Shown: positions 6,356 to 12,719 of the stretch, in pieces | How positions within the stretch are numbered: position 1 is the stretch's first letter | Layout: the number at the start of each line of letters is the position of its first letter | Assembly (NCBI GenBank): GCA_044378055.1 | Contig: JBILXY010000018.1 | Location: 1-19,711 of the forward strand | Length of the DNA: 19,711 nt | Direction: 5' to 3' | Origin: JBILXY01 sp044378055 | Lineage (GTDB): Bacteria; Patescibacteriota; JACMRA01 | Program-made: the position numbers and the translations under genes | Notes under the pieces: model-generated | Database searches by the model: none | Told to the model about the DNA's origin: nothing | Seen by the model: the letters and a program-made list of their open reading frames with translations, nothing else

Positions 6356-7322
6356 GGTTTAATAATTTTAAAATATCTTCTTTGTTTTCAATCCATACCA
6401 AATTTGGTTGTTTGTTTAGCCAGGTTTTTTGCTTTTTGGCGTATTTTCGGTTGGCTTGTAAAAGGCGTTTTTGCCATTCTTTTTTATCAAATTTCCCATT
6501 GATATAATCCCAGGTGGTTGAATATTCAAAGCCTAGTTGTTGAATTTTAGCTGGTCCTAAAACCTCTAATTTCTTGGTTTCTTGAATTAATGGGTTTAAA
6601 TTATCGTTTTCTAAAGTCCATTGTTCCACTCTTTTTTTAATTTTATCTTCCCAAATTTGCTCGTCTATTTTTACCCCAAATTGGTACACTTTATCGAAAA
6701 CAATCTCCAATTTTACCTTGCTGTTTGTTATCCAGTTTTTTCTTACCGAGGTGGAATTTAAAATTCTGCTGATCAGCCTTCTTGTATTATTAAAATCGGA
6801 ATAGTTGATATTAACTTTTTCCTCTGGTGAAATTTTGGCTTGTAATTTAAACAAGGAAAGTTCTTGTAATTGCTGTTTTAGTGTATCAAATTCCTTTTGA
6901 AATTCAGGTAAAACCTCCAACGGCCTGTCTCCACTAACAATAGCTTTGGAATACAAGCCGCTTCCGCCAACTAAAATAAAATAATCAGGAGCATCCGCTC
7001 TTTTTGTAAGTTTTTCAAAGTCGGTAATATAATTTACCAAACCATAATCTTGATCTAAATTCACATAATCTATTAAAAAATGGGGAATATCTTGATAGAA
7101 AAAAGCTTCCAACTTATTTCTTATTTCCCAAACCCCGGGAATTTTTGCAGTCCCAACATCTAAATTTTTATAAACCTGCCTGGAATCGGCATTGATTATC
7201 CAAACCGAGCATCCAAGTTTTTGAATATGTTTAGCTAAATTGATAGCCATTTCAGATTTCCCACTGGCTGTTATACCTTGGATGGAGATTAGAATTGGGT
7301 ATTTTTTGTTGCTTGTTTGCAT
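6351..7322 (-). CDS. miaA: tRNA dimethylallyltransferase MiaA
   Basis: The 323-residue enzyme transfers a dimethylallyl group from dimethylallyl diphosphate to N6 of A37 in tRNAs that read codons starting with U. It shows the P-loop GITASGKS (16-23), where most homologues have GPTASGKT, the substrate-binding NADSRQVYKNLDVGTAK block (44-60), PHFLIDYVN (where the family usually has PHHLID), and the VGGSGLYSKAIVSG motif. Length matches the family (about 300-320). The start ATG gives a normal N-terminus; no ribosome binding site or clear promoter precedes it. The final codons run into a palindromic repeat that provides the TAG stop, so the native C-terminus may have been altered by the repeat's arrival. 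Substitution Thr to Ser in the P-loop is conservative, so activity is expected. Confidence 0.95.
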   Translation of the reverse strand: MQTSNKKYPILISIQGITASGKSEMAINLAKHIQKLGCSVWIINADSRQVYKNLDVGTAKIPGVWEIRNKLEAFFYQDIPHFLIDYVNLDQDYGLVNYITDFEKLTKRADAPDYFILVGGSGLYSKAIVSGDRPLEVLPEFQKEFDTLKQQLQELSLFKLQAKISPEEKVNINYSDFNNTRRLISRILNSTSVRKNWITNSKVKLEIVFDKVYQFGVKIDEQIWEDKIKKRVEQWTLENDNLNPLIQETKKLEVLGPAKIQQLGFEYSTTWDYINGKFDKKEWQKRLLQANRKYAKKQKTWLNKQPNLVWIENKEDILKLLNP

Positions 7323-7370
7323 TTTTGGTGCAGAGTTTTAAGTTGTCGTTTTTGGTTAAATATTTTGGTG

Positions 7371-7435
7371 AATTATTTTGAACCATGGCGGCATGGTCGC
7401 CGCCTCTACGCCACCGCGTCCGTTAATTATTTTGA
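7371..7435. mobile_element. Palindromic insert flanked by an 11-bp direct repeat
   Basis: The direct repeat AATTATTTTGA occurs at 7371-7381 and again at 7425-7435, bracketing 43 bases that hold GTAG-type palindrome copy 3. The right-hand copy overlaps the end of the membrane protein gene (stop at 7427-7429), so it looks original, with the left one as a duplicate. This is what a target-site duplication would look like, though the repeats are AT-rich and could be chance. Confidence 0.45.
7385..7410 (-). repeat. GTAG-type palindromic repeat, copy 3
   Basis: Minus strand reads CGTAGAGGCGGC-GACCAT-GCCGCCAT, stem GGCGGC / GCCGCC (7387-7392 with 7399-7404). It begins about 17 bases after the stop codon of the 7427-7954 gene, in the same orientation as the copies after secA and miaA. 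Confidence 0.6.
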
Positions 7436-7954
7436 GGCAGGTTTTAGCCTAGTTCTTACATACATGAAAGTTATAGGGGCTATGTTCCAAAGCCAAGGAA
7501 CTATTACCCAAGTTTGGTTTTCGGCACTATCACTTGATGTTACAAAGAATGTGTTTTTATAACCATCCACTAATTTTAATAACCAGATTGGCCAGTCTTT
7601 AGGCATTGGCTGAGCAAAGATTTGGTTTAGAAAATATACATAGGCACCTAAAACTAGGAATAAAGTAACCCAAAGTTCCCAAGCTGGAGCACCTTCGTCA
7701 TTAATAAAAAACCCAAGTGGTTGTACTACAAATTTGCGAATGATTGCGGTAATTACGAAACAGACAAAAAACAAAGCAAGCCAAAGTTGACCGCTGCTTT
7801 GCAAAGAAATTCCTGAGGCAACTTTTGTGGCGCTAACAAGCCAAGTTACCCAACTATTAATTAAGTCTTGGATTAAATTAAAAAGCGGATATGAAATTAA
7901 AACAGCAATATAATAAGCTGAAAGTAGGCCTCTTGTAAGTTTGAATTCTCCCAT
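7427..7954 (-). CDS. Predicted four-helix membrane protein, function unknown
   Basis: The 175-residue product is a hydrophobic membrane protein of no family I can name. Likely transmembrane segments lie near residues 10-38 (YYIAVLISYPLFNLIQDLI), 55-75 (LWLALFFVCFVITAIIR), 92-112 (LWVTLFLVLGAYVYFLNQIF) and 147-167 (TWVIVPWLWNIAPITFMYV). A polar loop between the third and fourth (about 113-145) carries several Trp, Pro and Lys residues. It ends in a short basic tail (RTRLKPASK). It lies downstream of the sortase-fold gene on the same strand, 134 bases away, with a repeat and a possible promoter in between, so co-transcription is uncertain. A palindromic insert sits just after its stop codon. 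Confidence 0.75.
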   Translation of the reverse strand: MGEFKLTRGLLSAYYIAVLISYPLFNLIQDLINSWVTWLVSATKVASGISLQSSGQLWLALFFVCFVITAIIRKFVVQPLGFFINDEGAPAWELWVTLFLVLGAYVYFLNQIFAQPMPKDWPIWLLKLVDGYKNTFFVTSSDSAENQTWVIVPWLWNIAPITFMYVRTRLKPASK

Positions 7955-7965
7955 AAGTTACTTCA

Positions 7966-7996
7966 AGCATAAACTAAAAGGCATTAGTTGTGTCAA
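7966..7996 (-). promoter_or_regulatory. Possible promoter of the membrane protein gene
   Basis: Minus strand: TTGACA (7991-7996), then TATGCT (7966-7971) after 19 bases; at 17 bases TTTATG is the alternative. The leader would be only a few bases. Confidence 0.35.
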
Positions 7997-8026
7997 ATAA
8001 ATTTAGATTTTGCTCAATTTTTCTAA

Positions 8027-8080
8027 CTTTGGATCCTGAAACTTGTTTCACGATGACAGTGTTGTTAAGTTCAGGATGAT
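8027..8080. repeat. GGATCCTGAAAC dispersed repeat, copy 1
   Basis: CTTTGGATCCTGAAAC (8027-8042) followed by a hairpin TGAAA-CTTG-TTTCA, then GATGACAGTG and AGTTCAGGATGA. It begins immediately after the stop of the sortase-fold gene. The second copy with the same 16-base head is at 9221. Repeats of this TCATCCTGAAC-type sequence are, from general knowledge, common between genes in many unrelated bacteria. Confidence 0.6.
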
Positions 8081-8088
8081 AGTTCACT

Positions 8089-9108
8089 TTACAGCGTACA
8101 ACTTTCGCCGGCTTTTTGCTTGTCGTTTAGTTGTAATTGTCCTCTGGTTAGCCATCTTTTTGTTGGAAGCAATTGGCCGTTTACCCATTCTAAAATAGAA
8201 GTTTGCAAGGTTACAACCCGGCAATCTGGATAGTTTTTATAGGCTTCAGAAACATCATCTTCTAAAATTTCCTTAGCTTCAAACACTGTAAAATTAAGTT
8301 CTCTGCCTTGCTGATCCCAAATGGTAAAGGTTTCGCCTGGTTTACTTTTCTTTTCTAATGGCTTGAAAATGGTATTATAGCTGCTTTTAATAAACGAAAA
8401 ATTACTACTGTGACCTACAATGTAACTGTTGCCTAATTCACCTGGAAGTGGTTGGAAGGAAATATGAACAATACCTTCTTTCAATAAAGTTTGAATTGGT
8501 GAGTTGGTAGGGTTTTGATCGATTGGATCTTGCAAGTTGCAACATGACCCATCGCCGTTCTTTTTGAATAAATCTTCTAAGGAAGACCACAAAATTGGTG
8601 TATTTATGCTATAAACTGGATAGTTAAGAAAGCTTTTTCTGGTAGGACTGGCTGGAGCTGGAATTAAATCTTGAAGTGTCTTTTTAACTGGAGTAGTGTT
8701 AGTAGCAGTACCTTGAATTACTGGAGCTGGCAGGCCTCGTTCCACGAAAGATTGGGGCGATCTGTAATCTAAATTTAAGTTAGCCAATAAACTAGTTATA
8801 TCTTTTCCAGATTTATCATAGTATTTACATTCTCCTTCTTGGTTACAAACAATTTTATCCACTACAGGGTTTTTATCGGCTTGGGTGGGTAAAAAGGCCA
8901 CTTGTCTTTCTAATACTTTGTAAATCCAGTTATCACTGGTAACTGTAAAACCAGAAGAAGCCAAGGCCTGCACCGTAATTTCAGTAGGCGAAGAGCTAGA
9001 AGACCCATAGAGTAAAGGCAGAATAATTACAACAATTAGAATGGCGTAAAGCCTATATCTAAGCCGCCAAAAAATTTGAGCAGAAAATCGTTTTTTGGTT
9101 CGTTTCAC
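8089..9108 (-). CDS. Sortase-fold membrane protein with Ser at the catalytic Cys position
   Basis: The 339-residue protein has a basic cytosolic start and one N-terminal transmembrane anchor (about 18-35), then an extracellular Ser/Thr/Pro-containing region and a C-terminal sortase domain (about 165-325). Sortase landmarks: NTPI (169-172), GIVHISFQPLPGELGNSYIVGHSSNF with the catalytic His at 233, WDQQGRELNFTVFEAKEI, the RVVTLQTS strand (297-304) and TKRW with the catalytic Arg at 318. In active sortases the strand ends TLxTC; here the residue is Ser304 (TCT codon at 8197-8199), one base from TGT. A cysteine-bearing insertion (GDGSCCN) precedes the domain. Sortases join surface proteins to the envelope; this one is either inactive, a Ser variant, or a binding protein. 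GTG start fits a leaderless promoter. Fold assignment is by motif and is fairly sure; activity is not. Confidence 0.8.
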   Translation of the reverse strand: MKRTKKRFSAQIFWRLRYRLYAILIVVIILPLLYGSSSSSPTEITVQALASSGFTVTSDNWIYKVLERQVAFLPTQADKNPVVDKIVCNQEGECKYYDKSGKDITSLLANLNLDYRSPQSFVERGLPAPVIQGTATNTTPVKKTLQDLIPAPASPTRKSFLNYPVYSINTPILWSSLEDLFKKNGDGSCCNLQDPIDQNPTNSPIQTLLKEGIVHISFQPLPGELGNSYIVGHSSNFSFIKSSYNTIFKPLEKKSKPGETFTIWDQQGRELNFTVFEAKEILEDDVSEAYKNYPDCRVVTLQTSILEWVNGQLLPTKRWLTRGQLQLNDKQKAGESCTL

Positions 9109-9114
9109 ATTTCT

Positions 9115-9143
9115 ATTTTAATTGGAATGAATGCTAATGTCAA
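9115..9143 (-). promoter_or_regulatory. Leaderless promoter of the sortase-fold gene
   Basis: Minus strand: TTGACA (9138-9143), 17-base spacer, TAAAAT (9115-9120), six bases, then the GTG start at 9106-9108. The geometry supports GTG as the true start although an out-of-frame ATG lies two bases earlier. Confidence 0.65.
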
Positions 9144-9220
9144 AGATTGTGAAATCGTTTTTTCGGTAAATCTCCTCTTATAATATATTCTCGAAATAAT
9201 TTGTGTTTTGTGTTATTATG

Positions 9221-9275
9221 CTTTGGATCCTGAAACAAGTTCAGGATGACTCCGCTCGAAAATTCAGGATGACAG
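9221..9275. repeat. GGATCCTGAAAC dispersed repeat, copy 2
   Basis: CTTTGGATCCTGAAAC (9221-9236) continues into an eight-base-pair hairpin ATCCTGAA-ACAAG-TTCAGGAT and a second TTCAGGATGACAGTG (9261-9275). It sits between the divergent sortase-fold gene and the 9328 operon and has the same orientation as copy 1, so the two copies are direct repeats on either side of the sortase-fold gene. Confidence 0.65.
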
Positions 9276-9292
9276 TGTCATTAATTAATTGT

Positions 9293-9321
9293 TTGACATA
9301 CACCAAGCTGTAATTCAATTT
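9293..9321 (+). promoter_or_regulatory. Leaderless promoter of the 9328-10658 operon
   Basis: TTGACA (9293-9298), 17-base spacer, CAATTT (9316-9321), six bases, ATG at 9328. The -10 box is poor but the spacing matches the other leaderless promoters here. A TTG at 9289 in the same frame lies upstream of the -35 box and cannot be the start if this promoter is right. Confidence 0.45.
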
Positions 9322-9327
9322 CCAAAC

Positions 9328-9852
9328 ATGTCATTGCCAAATTTAGAAGAGCTTAAAAAAATTCACTTTTTAATGGAAGAGATCGTTTCTTTAAAATTAA
9401 ATTTAACCAATTTAGAAAACGAAAAAGTAAAGCTAACTGAAGAATATAAGCATAAAAAAATTTTGGCTAAGGAAAATATTAGAAAAGAAGTGGCCGACAG
9501 GAAAAACAGGGAACTGGCTGAATTGGCTTTGCAAAATGAAAATATGGTTGAACATCAAGCCTTGGAAAAATATATAGATGAAACTAACTTGGTTTTAGAT
9601 AAGTATTTTAAAAGCCAAGATTTTCAGGATATTGTTCAGCAAGTAATTGAAAAAGCTGAAGCTCAAGGGCAGGTGGAAGTATTTGCAGATGCAGGTTTAA
9701 TTAAGTTAATTCAGTCAAAATATAAACCAAATTTATCCGAAACTTGGCCACTTGCTGTAACAGTTAATTCCAAAATTTATAATCTTGACCCGGAAACTTT
9801 GAAACAAGAACTGATACCAAAATTAGCTGAATTTTATTTTAGTAATTCCTAA
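9328..9852 (+). CDS. Hypothetical coiled-coil protein (174 aa), first gene of an orphan pair
   Basis: Not recognised as a known family. From ATG 9328 the protein has a long charged helix, about residues 8-90, with heptad-like spacing of Leu and Ile (LEELKKIHFLMEEI, LNLTNLENEKVKLTEEY), then a lysine and glutamate-rich stretch, and a compact C-terminal alpha/beta part (GQVEVFADAGLIKLIQSK, AVTVNSKIYNLDPETL). No signal peptide or membrane segment. The long-helix plus small-domain layout recalls peripheral-stalk subunits such as V/A-type ATPase subunit E, but no ATPase genes are nearby and no diagnostic motif is visible, so I do not assign that. The next gene starts five bases after its stop, so the two are co-transcribed and probably work together. 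Confidence 0.75.
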   Translation: MSLPNLEELKKIHFLMEEIVSLKLNLTNLENEKVKLTEEYKHKKILAKENIRKEVADRKNRELAELALQNENMVEHQALEKYIDETNLVLDKYFKSQDFQDIVQQVIEKAEAQGQVEVFADAGLIKLIQSKYKPNLSETWPLAVTVNSKIYNLDPETLKQELIPKLAEFYFSNS

Positions 9853-9857
9853 TTAAT

Positions 9858-10658
9858 ATGCTTTTAGGTCAGCTTTACGCTTATTCAAATTATTTAAATT
9901 CGTTTCCTGCAGAAATAAACCAGGAAAATGTAACTTCCTTGCAAATTCTTGGACTGGATAAAACCGATCTGGAAGAAATTAGCCAGCTATCTTCCGAGGC
10001 CTTAAAAGTTGAATTAAAAGACAAATTTTGTTTAAATTTTCAGCAAATTTTGTTAGATAATAATTTACATTTAGCCTTGAAAGTGTGGCAGGTAATTACT
10101 TCTCCGCTGGCCAATTTACAGTTTCCTAAAACTTCCAATAGCTATTTAAAATTGGTGAAAGAATGGGAAGAACAAGATTTTGCTAGGGCAATGCTGCCTG
10201 ATGTTTTATTGGATGGACTTTTATCCACCGACGAAAACAGCTATGCCGTTTATTATGGTTTAAGTGTTATCCATAAATTAGCATCTGAAAATCATATTAA
10301 AATAGACATTTTATTGGCGGATGAATTAGTACATCAGGAAAAACTTCAGGAAATATCTTCAACAACTTTGGCGGCAATTTGCCCAAGCATTTATTCACCT
10401 TTGTTTGTAAACCTGGGCTGCATTTTTATTCCAGAATTAAATCAGGAAAAATTAATTAAAGCTGTTACTGAAAAATTGGCTGAACATCCCCAAATCTCGC
10501 TTATCCTTTTAGTTGGTCAAACTGAAAATACCTGGAAAGTTTTGACTAAGGAGTTTCCTAATCTTGAAATTATAAACTTGGAATGGAATATTTGGGAAGA
10601 AAAAGAAAAAGGTTTTTTTGACGAATTGGCTATGCAGAGTTTGGGGATAAGGCTTTAG
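9858..10658 (+). CDS. Hypothetical cytosolic protein (266 aa), second gene of an orphan pair
   Basis: No family recognised. The product is rich in leucine and mostly helical in its first 170 residues (for example LNSFPAEINQENVTSLQILG and LHLALKVWQVITSPLANL). The last third alternates strands and helices in a way that recalls a Rossmann-like sheet: IKIDILLADELV, LFVNLGCIFIPEL, ISLILLVGQTENTW, LEIINLEWNIW. There is no nucleotide-binding loop, signal peptide or membrane helix. It follows the coiled-coil gene by five bases without its own ribosome binding site, so translation is likely coupled. A strong bidirectional terminator follows the stop. The pair together may form a complex of unknown function. 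Confidence 0.75.
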   Translation: MLLGQLYAYSNYLNSFPAEINQENVTSLQILGLDKTDLEEISQLSSEALKVELKDKFCLNFQQILLDNNLHLALKVWQVITSPLANLQFPKTSNSYLKLVKEWEEQDFARAMLPDVLLDGLLSTDENSYAVYYGLSVIHKLASENHIKIDILLADELVHQEKLQEISSTTLAAICPSIYSPLFVNLGCIFIPELNQEKLIKAVTEKLAEHPQISLILLVGQTENTWKVLTKEFPNLEIINLEWNIWEEKEKGFFDELAMQSLGIRL

Positions 10659-10677
10659 ATTATGGTTTTAAGGTTGG

Positions 10678-10704
10678 AAAAACACCTCTTTTGAGGTGTA
10701 CTTT
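10678..10704. terminator. Bidirectional terminator between convergent genes
   Basis: Seven-base-pair stem ACACCTC / GAGGTGT (10682-10688 with 10693-10699), loop TTTT. On the minus strand it is followed by a run of T (10678-10682), on the plus strand by ACTTTAAATTT. It serves both the 9858 gene and the 10709 gene, which face each other. Confidence 0.75.
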
Positions 10705-10708
10705 AAAT

Positions 10709-11248
10709 TTATAAATTTCTATATTGGTTTAGAGAAAGATTTATCTCATCGCCATAATTTACATCATCTACGAAGGCGTAGGTGGCGAAATATTCTGCGG
10801 TGTGTTGTAGCTCAGGTATTCTTGGATTTTTCCAATAAGCTGTTACCAATTCAATTTCATTACCACGCTTAATAAGGCATAAGCATAAAATTTGTGTGGT
10901 AGTTATAAAATATGGTTTCGGAACAATTCTAACTGGTTTTCGTGAGCCCCTACCTCTGAATTTGAAGATTAGTGGTTCGTTGAAATCGGTCACAGGAACT
11001 TCAGTTGCTATAAGCTGATCTTCAGCTATATGACTAGATAAGCAAATATCATGTGGAGTACAATCATTTGTAACAAAATCTCCGTGACACTCCAGTAGGG
11101 CACTTTGAACATGCTCCATTGTAACATTCCTGTGAAGAAATTGTATGTGCCCCCAAGCTCTTTCAGTTACAATGCAAATTGATTCTCCACATCCAAAAGG
11201 TAATTTTTCAACAACTTTGCTAAATGCTATCAAATTAGTTTCCCACAA
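10709..11248 (-). CDS. Hypothetical protein (179 aa)
   Basis: Not firmly recognised. The furthest possible start is a TTG at 11246-11248, immediately after an in-frame TAG; no in-frame ATG occurs until the middle of the protein, so the start is TTG here or another TTG four codons on. The protein contains ERAWGHIQFLHRNVTMEHVQSALL near residues 29-52 and, about 80 residues later, QILCLCLIKRGNEIELVTAYW. A His-containing helix followed by a strand ending in VTAY recalls the barnase/EndoU/colicin-like nuclease fold group (PBECR families), but this is a weak resemblance. It has seven cysteines and few lysines for this genome. No signal peptide. It lies 27 bases downstream of the flippase gene on the same strand. 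Confidence 0.55.
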   Translation of the reverse strand: MWETNLIAFSKVVEKLPFGCGESICIVTERAWGHIQFLHRNVTMEHVQSALLECHGDFVTNDCTPHDICLSSHIAEDQLIATEVPVTDFNEPLIFKFRGRGSRKPVRIVPKPYFITTTQILCLCLIKRGNEIELVTAYWKNPRIPELQHTAEYFATYAFVDDVNYGDEINLSLNQYRNL

Positions 11249-11275
11249 CTACTTTTTTATCTGTATATATAAAAC

Positions 11276-12583
11276 CTAAATGGTCAAATCTATGGCGTCG
11301 TTGACTGGGCTTTTTTGAATTTTCCAGTTGTAGGCAAGGTAAAACAAAGTTCCGGCAGCAAGCATGGCACAGATTAAATTCACCCATAATGTTAACCAAG
11401 TTGAATCTAGTCCGTAAGCATTAAATCCAAACAAAGCTACAAATTGTATTACCACAAAAACAAGCAAAGCCGCAGCTTTTTTAAAGGCCGATCTGGAAAG
11501 TAGATATTGAATTGTTACATAAATTATGTTGTAAAAACAGATGAAAGCCATCATCATAATAATGTATTGCAAATTATCAAAGTAATCTGGTTTGCCAATT
11601 TTTTCTAATAATTCTTTTCCAATTGAAATTGCCGAAACAACGAAGATAGAAAGGGTTAAACTAATGCTAACCATTACCCCAAGTGTGTATAAATATAATC
11701 CGCGATTATGTTTTCTAGCTGAATGTGAAACAAAAGTTCCTAAAGCCGAAGAAGCCCCAAAATGAATTACTTGGCCGAAAGTAAAGGCGATAGAATAGCC
11801 ATACAAATCTGTTTCAGATAAAAAACTTTTTCCAGTTAATACTCCAAGATTCATAAAAATAAGCATTAATTGGAGAATAACGCCCGTCCAAAAAGTGCTG
11901 GCAAATTCTTTAATTGGTTCAAATTTATAAACCTCATCGCTTTTAATTTCAGCCAAAATTGGCATACTAAGCCATTCGCCAAAAGAGAAAGCAATAACGG
12001 CGGCAACAAGCATTGCAAGGGGTAGGGTAGGAACACCAAAGCCAACTAAAACCAGTCCAACAGTTAGGGTAAGCCTAGTGATTGCATAGGTTAACATGCT
12101 GAAAGTAAAACGCCACACTTTAAGTCTGCCTAGTAGTAGTTGTTGGTTGGTGCTTAGTAAAAATTGGAAGCTGATATAGCCAATAATTAGGAAGCTGGAA
12201 AGGAAATCGTTATAGTTAAAAACAAAGTTAATAAGTAAGCCAAGCGAAGGCGAAACTATAACCAAAACACCAACAATTTTAAAAATTAAGATCCTAAATT
12301 GATTATAATAGCTGAATAATTGGCCACGATTATCATGATCCAAATTTGCAATTTTACGAACTAAGTGGGTTGAAAGCCCTGAAATTGGTCCTTGAAAAAC
12401 TGCTAAAGCTCCGCCAATGGCAATCCACAAATTAAAACTTTCTCTATCGCCAAGACTAAATTGAGCAAAAAATATGATTCCAAAATTTACTAAACCGTTG
12501 GTTATATTGGCAATAAACAAGATTCCGTTAGATTTTAAAAACTCATTATTTATCAATTTCTTGAATCTTTCAATCATAAACAT
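11276..12583 (-). CDS. MOP-superfamily flippase-like membrane protein
   Basis: The 435-residue protein is a polytopic membrane protein of about 12 helices whose pattern fits the MOP exporter superfamily (Wzx/MurJ-like polysaccharide flippases). The first helix pair begins ILFIANITNGLVNFGIIFFAQFSLG and is followed by a conserved-looking GGALAVFQGPISGLSTHLVRKIA segment, typical of the first inner repeat; the repeat is echoed near residue 235 (WTGVILQLMLIFMNLGVLTG). Likely role: moving lipid-linked oligosaccharides or similar precursors across the membrane for envelope or glycan assembly. No glycosyltransferases are in the window, so the substrate is unknown. Two in-frame ATG codons two codons apart could serve as start; the first matches the promoter spacing. 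A MATE-type drug exporter is the main alternative. Confidence 0.75.
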   Translation of the reverse strand: MFMIERFKKLINNEFLKSNGILFIANITNGLVNFGIIFFAQFSLGDRESFNLWIAIGGALAVFQGPISGLSTHLVRKIANLDHDNRGQLFSYYNQFRILIFKIVGVLVIVSPSLGLLINFVFNYNDFLSSFLIIGYISFQFLLSTNQQLLLGRLKVWRFTFSMLTYAITRLTLTVGLVLVGFGVPTLPLAMLVAAVIAFSFGEWLSMPILAEIKSDEVYKFEPIKEFASTFWTGVILQLMLIFMNLGVLTGKSFLSETDLYGYSIAFTFGQVIHFGASSALGTFVSHSARKHNRGLYLYTLGVMVSISLTLSIFVVSAISIGKELLEKIGKPDYFDNLQYIIMMMAFICFYNIIYVTIQYLLSRSAFKKAAALLVFVVIQFVALFGFNAYGLDSTWLTLWVNLICAMLAAGTLFYLAYNWKIQKSPVNDAIDLTI

Positions 12584-12590
12584 TTAAGCC

Positions 12591-12620
12591 ATTAAGTATT
12601 GGTCAATTTCAGTTTGTCAA
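12591..12620 (-). promoter_or_regulatory. Probable leaderless promoter of the flippase gene
   Basis: Minus strand: TTGACA (12615-12620), 18-base spacer, CTTAAT (12591-12596), seven bases, ATG at 12581-12583. Confidence 0.45.
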
Positions 12621-12685
12621 GAATATGTAGGGATCTGATAATTATTGCTGCTATATTTTTTGTCCAGATTTAATGGTACATTTCC

Positions 12686-12713
12686 TTGACTTAGATATGC
12701 CAATTTCTAATGT
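12686..12713 (+). promoter_or_regulatory. Leaderless promoter of pyrG
   Basis: TTGACT (12686-12691), 16-base spacer, TAATGT (12708-12713), six bases, ATG at 12720. No Shine-Dalgarno precedes the ATG. Confidence 0.55.
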
Positions 12714-12719
12714 TTAATA

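Noticed and set aside
9179..9184. Perfect TATAAT between the sortase-fold gene and the 9328 operon
   Set aside because: No -35 box at usable spacing and no open frame shortly downstream on the plus strand; the GGATCC repeat follows instead.
9289..9327. TTG start extending the coiled-coil protein by 13 residues
   Set aside because: The TTG lies upstream of the TTGACA -35 box; the ATG at 9328 fits the six-base rule seen at other promoters.
9328..10658. V/A-type ATPase subunits E and C
   Set aside because: Only the general long-helix layout is similar; no catalytic A/B or membrane subunits are nearby and no diagnostic motif is visible.
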